Origin: Acanthornis magna | Taxonomy: Eukaryota > Chordata > Aves > Passeriformes > Acanthizidae | Assembly: GCA_036785705.1 (NCBI GenBank) | Contig: JAWUZG010001108.1 | Span: forward strand, 1-64,000 | Length of the DNA: 64,000 nt | Reading direction: 5' to 3' | In this document: positions 12,101-21,100 of the stretch, piece after piece | How the letters are laid out: the number at the start of each line of letters is the position of its first letter | Numbering within the stretch: the first letter of the stretch is position 1 | Program-made: the position numbers and the translations under genes | The notes under the pieces: model-generated | Database searches by the model: none | What the model was told of the DNA's origin: nothing | The model's input: only the letters and a program-made list of their open reading frames with translations

Positions 12101-15100
12101 GGTTTTGTGGGATTTTTTTGGGATGGATTTGGGATTTTTGGGGATTTTTTTGGGATGGATTTGGAATCTTTTTGGGATTTTTTTGGGATGGATTTGGGAT
12201 TTTTTGGGATTTGTTAGGGAGGGATTTGGAATATTTTTGGGATTTTTTTGGGATGGATTTGGAATCTTTTTGGGATGGATTTGAGATTTTTTGGGGTTTT
12301 ATAGGGGTGGATTTGGGGTTGTTTTGGGATATTTTGGGATGGATTTGGGATTTTTTTGGGATAGATTTAGGATTTTTTGGGGATGGATTTGGGATTTTTT
12401 GGGCTTTTTTAGGAATGGATTTGGGGTTTTGGGATATTTTGGGGATGGATTTGGGGGTTTTTTGGGATTTTTTAGGGATGGATTTGGGAATTTTTGGGAT
12501 TTTTTTTTGATTTTTTGGGGATGGATTTGGGATTTTTTCAGGATGGATTTCGGATATTTCAGGGATGAATTTGGGGTTGTTTTGGGATTTTTTTTTTAAA
12601 TTTTTTCAGGGATGGATTTGGGGTTGTTTTTGGGATTTTTTGGGGGATTTTCCCTCTCTCTAACGAGGTTTTTTCTCCTCCCAGGTGGCTTTGGGAAGGT
12701 TTTTGGGATGGATTTGGAGTTTTTTTAATGTGATTTTTGGATTATTTTTCGGGATGGATTTGGGGTTGTTTTGAGGATTTTTTGGGGATGGATTTGGGAT
12801 TTTTTAGGGATGGATTTGTTTTTTTTTCGGGATGCATTTTGGATTTTTTCAGGATTTTTTTGGGATGGATTTGGGAGTTTTTCAGGATGGATTTGGGGTT
12901 GTTTTGGTATTTTTTGGGGATTTTTTCAGGATGGATTCAGGATATTTCAGGGATGGATTTGGGGTTGTTTTGGGATTTTTTTTGGATGTTTTCGGGATGG
13001 ATTTGGGGTTTTTTGGGGATGGATTTGTTTCTTTTCGGGATGCATTTTGGATTTTTTCAGGATTTTTCGGGGATGGATTTGGGGTTTTTTCAGGATGGAT
13101 TTGGGATTTTTTCCGGATGAGTTTGGGATTTTTCAGGATGGATTTGGGATTTTTCAGGGATGGATTTGGGATTTTTTCAGGATTTTTTGGGGATGGATTT
13201 GGGATTTTTCAGGGATGGATTCGGGGTTATTTTTGGGATTTTTTTTTTTTAATTTCCCTCTCTCTAACGAGGTTTTCTCCCCTCCCAGGTGGGCTCCGAC
13301 TGCACCACGGTTCTGTACAATTTCATGTGCAACAGTTCGTGCATGGGCGGAATGAACCGCAGGCCAATCCTCACCATCCTCACCCTCGAGGGGCCGGGGT
13401 GAGCCAAAATCCCAAAAATTCACCCCAAAATTACCCCAAAACCCAAAATAAGGGATCTTTGACCCCAAAAACCCCAAATTCACCCCAAAATGTGGAGATG
13501 TTTGCCCCAAAATGTGAGAATCCTCACGCTCGAGGGGCTGGGGTGAGCCAAAAAACCCAAAATTCACCCCAAAAAACCCCAGAAACTCACCCCAAAAATG
13601 GGAATCCTCACCCTGGAGGGGCCGGGGTGAGCCCAAATCCCAAAAATTCACCCCAAAAAACCACAAAATTCACCCCAAACCCCTGAAATCACCCCAAAAT
13701 GTGAGAATCCTCACGCTTGAGGGGCCGGGGTGAGCCAAAAAACCGAAAATTCACCCCAAAAATCTTGAAATTCAGCTCAAAATCACCTAAAAACTCCAAA
13801 ATTCACCCCAAAGAAACCCCAAAATTCCCCCCAAAAAAGCCCAAAATATGGGAAACCTCACACTTGAGGGGCCGGGGTGAACCAAAATCCAAAAAATTCA
13901 CCCCAAAAACCTTGAAATTCACCCCAAAAATGGGAATCCTCACTCTCGAGGGGCTGGGATGAGCCCAAATCCCAAAAATTCACCCCAAAAAACCCCAAAA
14001 TCACCCCCAAAACCCCAAAAATGGGAATCCTCACGCTCGAGGGGCTGGGGTGAGCCCAAATCCCAAAAATTCACCCCAAAATTACCCCAAAACCCAAAAT
14101 GTGGGATCTCTGACCCCAAAAACCCCAAATTCACCCCAAAATGTGGAGATGTTGCCCCAAAATGTGAGAATCCTCACGTTCGAGGGGCTGGGGTGAGCCA
14201 AAATACCCAAAATTCACCCCAAAAAACCACAAAATTCACCCCAAAAAACCCCAAAATCACCCCAAAATCACTCCAAAACCCAAAATATGGAATCTCTGAC
14301 CCCAAAAACCCCAAAATTCACCCCAAAAACCATCCCGGGATGGATTTTTGGGGTTTTTGGGGTACCTTTGGATGGATTTTTTGGTTTTTTGGGGGATTTT
14401 TGGGGTTCCTGAGTGATTTCGGGGTCCCTGAGTCCTCCGTGCCGCCAGGGGGCAGAGCCTGGGCCGGCGCTGTTTCGAGGTTCAGAGGTGTCTGAGTTTG
14501 GGGTTTTTGGGGTCCCAGGATGGATTTTTGGGGGTTTTGGAGTCCTGGGATGGATTTTTTGGGTTTTTTGGGGATTTTTGGGGTCCCTGGATGGATTTTC
14601 GGGGTCCCTGAGTCCTCTGGGCCGCCAGGGGGCAGAGCCTGGGCCGGCGCTGTTTCGAGGTTCGGGTGTCCCTGGGTTTGAGATTTTTGGGGTCCCTGGG
14701 TGGATTTTTGGGATATTTTGGGGGTTTTTGGGGGATTTTTGGGGTCCCTGAATGGATTTTTGGGGTCCCTGAGTGATTTCGGGGTCCCTGAGTCCTCCGG
14801 GCCACCAGGGGGCAGACCCTGGGCCGGCGCTGTTTTGAGGTTCAGTGGTCCCTGTGGATTTGGGGTATCCCTGGATGGATTTTTGGGGTCCCTGGGTAGG
14901 TTTTGGGATCTTTTCGGGGTTTTTGGGGTCCCTGGATGGATTTTTGGGGTCCCTGGGTGCATTTTCGGGGTCCCTGAGTCCTCCATGCCGCCAGGGGGCA
15001 GAGCCTGGGCCGGCGCCGTTTTGAACTTTGGGTGTCCTGGGATGGATTTTTGGGGGTTTTGGAGTCCCGGGATGGATTTTTTGGGGTTTTTTGGGGATTT

Positions 15101-18100
15101 TTTGGGTCCCTGAATGGATTTTCGGGGTCCTTGAGTCCTCCGGGCCGCCAGGGGGCAGACCCTGGGCCAGCAGTGTTTCGAGGTTCGGGGGTCCTGGGAT
15201 GGATTTTTGGAGTTTTTGGGGTCTCTGGATAGATTTTTTTTGGTTTTGGGGGGATTTGGGGGGTTTTTTGGGGTCCCTGGGTGGATTTTTGGGGTCCCTG
15301 GATGGATTTTTGGGGTCCCAGGATGGTTTCGGGGTCCCTGAGTCCTCTGTGCCGCCAGAGGGCAGAGCCTGGGCTGGCGCTGTTTCGAGATTCAGTGTTC
15401 CCTGTGGATTTGAGGTATTCCTGGATGGATTTTTGGGGTCCCTGGGTGGATTTTTGGGATCTTTTGGGGATTTTTGGGGTCCCTGGATGGATTTTTGGGG
15501 TCCCTGGGTGCATTTTCGGGGTCCCTGAGTCCTCCGGGCCGCCAGGGGGCAGACCCTGGGCCGGTGCTGTTTCGAGGTTTGGGTGTCCCGGGATGGATTT
15601 TTTGAGTTTTTGGGGTATCTTTGGATGGATTTTTGGGATCTTTTTGGGTTTTTTGGGGTCCCTGGATGGATTTTTGGGGTTCCCGGATGGTTTCGGGGTC
15701 CCTGAGTCCTCCGTGCCGCCAGGGGGCAGACCCTGGGCCGGCGCTGTTTCGAGGTTCGTGTCTGTGCCTGCCCTGGTCGGGATCGGCGCCTGGAGGAGGA
15801 GAACCAGCGCAAGAGGGGCGGGGCCGGGGGCGGGGCCAAGAGAGGTGAGGGCGGGGCTTGTGCTGATGGGGGCGGGGCCAAGTGAGGTGAGGGCGGGGCT
15901 TGGGCTGATGGGGCGGGGCTTGGGCCACCAGGGGGCGGGGCCAAGAGAGGGGAGGGCGGGGCTTGGGCTAAGATGGGGTGGGGCCAAAAGAGGTGAGGGT
16001 GGAGCCTGGGCCGCAATGGGGGCGGGGCCTGGGTTAAAATGGGGGCGGGGCTTGGGCTGATATCAAGGATGGTGAGGGCGGGGCTTGGGCCACCGGGGGC
16101 GGGGACAAGGGATGGGGGCGGGGCCAAGAGAGGTGAGGGCGGGGCCTGGGTTAAAATGGGGGCAGGGCCTGGGGTGGCATCAAGGGTGGTGAGGGCGGGG
16201 CTTGGGCCGCAATGGGGGCGGGGCCTGGGCCGTAATTGGACAGGGCTTGGCCCACAATGGGGGCGGGGCCAAGAGAGGTGAGGGCGGGACTTGAGCTGAT
16301 GTGGGCGGGGCCTGGGGTGGCATCAAAGATGGTGAGGGCGGGGCTTGGGCCACGGGGGGGCGGGGCCAAGAGAGGTGAGGGCGGGGCCAGGATAGGTGGG
16401 GGCGTGGCTTGGGCTAAAATGGGGGCGGGGCCCGGGGTGGCATCAAGGGTGGTGAGGGCGGGGCTTGGGCTGCAATGGGGCGGGGCCAAGAGAGGTGAGG
16501 GTGGGGCTTGGGCTAAGATGGGGGCGGGGCCTGGGGTGGCATCAAGGGTGGTGAGGGCGGGGCTTGGGCTGCCAGGGGGGCGTGGCCAAGAGAGGTGAGG
16601 GTGGGGCTTAGGATTATGGGGCAGGGCCTGGAGTGGGACCATTAGTGGTGAGGGCAGGGATTGGATGGAGGTGGGGATTTGGGGGCGGGGCCAAGAGAAG
16701 TGAGGACGGGGCCTACAGCATGATGGGGCGGGGCCAAGTGTGGTGAATGCAGGGATTGGATTGGGTAGGGATTGGGGGCGGGGCCAAGCGGGGCAGGGGC
16801 TGGGTTTGAATGGGGCGGGGCCAAGAGAGATGAGGGCGGGGCCAAGGGTGGTGAGGGCAGGGATTGGATGGGGGTGGGGACTTGGGGGTGGGGCCAAGAG
16901 AAGTGAGGGCGGGGCCTACAGCATGATGGGGCGGGGCCAAGCGGGGCAGGGGTGGCGATTGGGTTGGGTGGGGACTTGGGGGCGGGGCCAAGAGAAATGA
17001 GGGCGGGGCCTAGGGCACTGAGGGCAGGGATTGGATGGGGGCGGGGCCAAGAAAGGTGAGGGCAGGGGTGTGGTTGGGGGCGTGGCCAAGTGAGATGGGG
17101 CGGGGTTTGGATTGGGTGGGGATTGGGGGTGGGGCCAAGAGAGATGTGGGCGGGGCTTGGGCTGATGGGGCGGGGCCTGGGGTGGGGCTAAGTGTGGTGA
17201 ATGCAGGGATTGGATGGGGGTGGGGATTGGGGGCGGGGCCTGAGCTGCGGGGGGCGTGGCTTGTGTGGGAACTCGTGGGTGTGGCCTGCCGCATGATTGG
17301 GCGTGGCTAAGTGCTAAGGGCGTGGCCTGGGGTGGGTGGGGTTTATGGGCGGGGTTTTTTTGGGTGGGCGTGGTCTCTGTGTCCCTTCCGGGGGTCCTGA
17401 GCCCCTCCCCCCCCAATTCCCCTCCCCCAGCCCTGCCCCCCCCAGCTGAAGCCCCCGAGAGCTCCAAGAAGAGAGTCCTGGACCCTGACAATGAAATCTT
17501 CTACCTCCAGGTGGGCAGGGGAATTTGGGGGTCCCAAGATGGTTTTTGGGGGTCCCAGGGTGGAATTTGGGGGTCCCAGAGTGGAATTTGGGGGTCCCAA
17601 GATGATTTTTGGGGGTCCCAGAGTGGAATTTGGGGGTCCCAGGATGGAATTTGGGGGTCCCGAGGGGAATTTGGGAGTCCCAAGATGATTTTTGGGGGTC
17701 CCAGGGTGGAATTTGGGGGCCCCAGGGTGGAATTTGGGGGTCCCAATATGATTTTTGGGGGTCCCAGGGTGGAATTTGGGGGCCCCAGGGTGGAATTTGG
17801 GGGCCCCAGGGTGGAATTTGGGGGTCCCAAGATGATTTTTGCGGGTCCCAGAGTGGAATTTGGGGGTTCCGAGGGGAATTTGGGGGTCCCAGGGTGGAAA
17901 TTTGGGGGTCCTAGGGGAAATTTGGGGGTCCTGAGTGATCCCAGAGATGAAATTTGGGGGTTTGGGGGATGATTTTGGGGTCCCAGGAGAAAATTTGGGG
18001 GTCCCAAAAACCTTTTTGGTGTCTTGGGAGGTGATTTGGCATCCCAAGGAAATTTTTTAGGTTCCCAGGAAGGCATTTGGAGTCCCAAAAAGACTTTCAA

Positions 18101-21100
18101 GGGTTTCAAGAGATGATTTGGGGTTCCAGAAAAAAAAAATTTGGGGTCCCAGGAGAATTTTAGGTGTCCTGGGGTGTGATTTTGGGGTCCCCAAAATTTT
18201 TTTGGGGTCCTGGGATGTGATTTTGGGGTCCCAAAAAAATTTCTAGGAGGTCCCAGGAAAAGATTTGGGGTCCCAGGAGGTGATTTTGGGGTCCAAAAAA
18301 ATTTTTTTAAGGGTCCTGGGATGTGATTTTGGGGTCCTGAGAAAATTTTTAGGTATCTCAGGAAAGGATTTGGGGTTCCAGGGGAAGATTTTGGGGTCCC
18401 AAGGAAATTTTTTGGGGTCCCAGGAAGGGATTTGGGGTCCCGGGAGCAATTCTGATGTCCCAAAAATTTTTTAGGGGTCCTGGGGTGTGATTTTGGGGTC
18501 CCCAAAAATTTTTTAGGGGTCCTGGGAGGTGATTTTGGGGTCCCAAGAAAATTTTTAGGCATCCCAGGAGGGCATTTGGGGTTCCAGGGGAAGATTTTGG
18601 GGTCCCAAGGAAATTTCTTGGGATCCCAGGAAGGGATTTGGGGTCCCAAGGAAATTTTTTGGGGTCCCAGGAAGAGATTTGGGGTCCCGGGAGGCGATTT
18701 TGGCATCCCAAACATTTTTTAGAGCTCCCAAAATGCCGATTTTCCCTCCCAAAACCCTCAATGTATTAATTTGCGGGGGAGGGGCTGCCCCCCCCACCCC
18801 CCATTTTTTGGGGAGGGGTCCCCGCGGGCTGCCCCTCCCCCCCCCGGCCCCCCCTGAGCGTGGATTTTGGGGCGGGGGGCTCCCCCAGGTGCGGGGCCGG
18901 CAGCGTTTCGAGATGTTCCGCATGATCAACGAGGCCCTGGAGGCCACCGAGGGCAAGGCCGGGGCCAGGCCGTGAGTCTGGGGGGCTTGGGGGGTCTTTT
19001 GGGGGGGCTGGGGGGGGTCTGGGGATCCTTTTGGGGGGGCTGGGGGTCACTTTGTGGGGGCTGGGGGTCATTTTGGGGAGTTTGGGGGTCTTTTTGGGGG
19101 ATTGGGATGGCTCTGGGGGTCTTTTTGGGGGGCTGGGGGGATCTGGGGATCGCTTTGGGGGGTCTGGGGATCATTTTTGGGGGGCTCGGGGTCTCCTTGT
19201 GGGGGCTGGGGATCGTTTTTGGGGCGCTGGGGGTCCTTTTGGGGGGGCTGGGGGTCATTTTGGGGGGGCTGGGGGTCATTTTGGGGGGGCTGGGGGTGGT
19301 TTTGGGGGGGCTGAGGTCACTTTGTGGGGGCTGGGGGTGGTTTTGGGGGGAGTTTGGGTCACTTTTGGGGAGTCTGGGGGGTCTTTTTGGGAGGCTGGGG
19401 GGTCACTTGGGGGGGCTGGGAGTCTTTTTGGGGGGCTGGGGGGTCTGGGGATCGCTTTGGGGGGGCTGGGGGTCCTTTTTAGGGAGTTTGGAGGGGTTTG
19501 GGAGGGGCCTGGGGATCATTTTTGGGGGTCTGGGGGTCGTTTTGAGGGGGCTGGGGCATTTTGGGGGGCTGGGGGTCATTTTTGGGGGGCTGGGGGTCTT
19601 TTTGGGGAGTCTGGAGGAGTTTGGGAGGGGTCTGGGGATCATTTTTGGGGGGATTGGGGGGCTTTGGGGTCTTTTTGGGGCTCTGGAGGGTGCTGGGGGT
19701 CCTTTTGTGGGGTTTGAGGGCACTTTGGGGGGCCTGGGGGTTCTTTTTGGGGGGCTGGGGGTCACCTTGGGGGGTGTGGGGGCATTTTGGGGGGTCTGGG
19801 GGTCTTTTTGGGGTCTTTTTGGGGTGTTTGAAGGGGTTTGGGAGGGGCCTGGGCATCGTTTTTGGGGGTCTGGGGGTCGTTTTGAGGGGGCTGGGGGCAT
19901 TTTGGGGGGCTGGGGGTCATTTTTGGGGGGCTGGGGGTCTTTTTGGGGAGTCTGGAGGGGTTTGGGAAGGGTCTGGGGATCATTTTTGGGGGATTGGGGG
20001 GCTTTGGGGTCTTTTCGGGGCTCTGGAGGGTGCTGGGGGTCCTTTTATGGGGTTTGAGGGCACTTTGGGGGGCCTGGGGTTCTTTTCGGGGGGCTGGGGG
20101 TCACTTGGGGGGCCCGGAAGTCTTTTTGGGGGGTCTGGGGGTCTTTTTGGGGTCTTTTTGGGGTGTTTGGAGGAGTTTGGGAGGGGCCTGGGGATCGTTT
20201 TTGGGGGTCTGGGGGTCGTTTTGAGGGGGCTGAGGGCATTTTTTGGGGTCTGGGGATCATTTTTGGGGGGCTCGGGGTCTCCTTGGGGAGTCTGGAGGAG
20301 CTTGGGGGGGCTGGGGATCGTTTTTGGGGGTCTGGGGGTTCTTTTTGGGGGGTTTGGGGGCACTTTGGGGGGGCTGGGGGTCTTTTTGGGGGGTTTGGAG
20401 GGGCTTGGGAGGGGCCTGGGGGTCTTTTTGGGGAGTCTGGGGGTCTTTTTTGGTGGGCCTTGAGAACTCTGGGGGTCTCCTCGGAGTGTCTGGAGGGAAC
20501 TGGGGGTCTCTTTTGGGGAAATTTTGGGGTCTCCAAGATTTTGGGGTCTCTCTGGGGGTCCCCTTGGGTCACTCGGGTGGGTTTTAGGGTCACTTTTCGG
20601 GGGATTTGTGGAAATTTTGGGGTCTCTTTGGGGGTTTTTGGGGTCTCCACGATTTTGGGGGGTCCCGTGGGTCACTCGGGGTGGATTTTAGGGTCACTTT
20701 TGGGGAAATTTGGGGGAATTTTGGGGGTCTTTGGGGTCTCCAAGATTTTGGGGTCTCTCTGGGGGTCCCTTGGGTGGATTTTAGGGTCACTTTGGGGGGA
20801 TTTGGGTGAATTTTGGGGTCTCTCTGGGGGTCCCTTGGGTCACTTTTCAGGGGATTTGGGTGAATTTTGGGATCTCTTTGGGAGTTTTTGGGGTCTCCAA
20901 GATTTTGGGGTCTCTCGGGGGGTCCCTTTGGGTCACTCAGGGCTGGTTTTAGGATCACTTTTGGGGGGGATTTTGCGGAATTTTGGGGTCTCTAAGATTT
21001 GGGGGGTCTCCGGGGGTCCCTTGGGTGGATTTTAGGGTCACTTCTGGGGAAATTTTGGGGAATTTTGGGGGTCTTTGGGGTCTCAAAGATTTTGGGGGGT

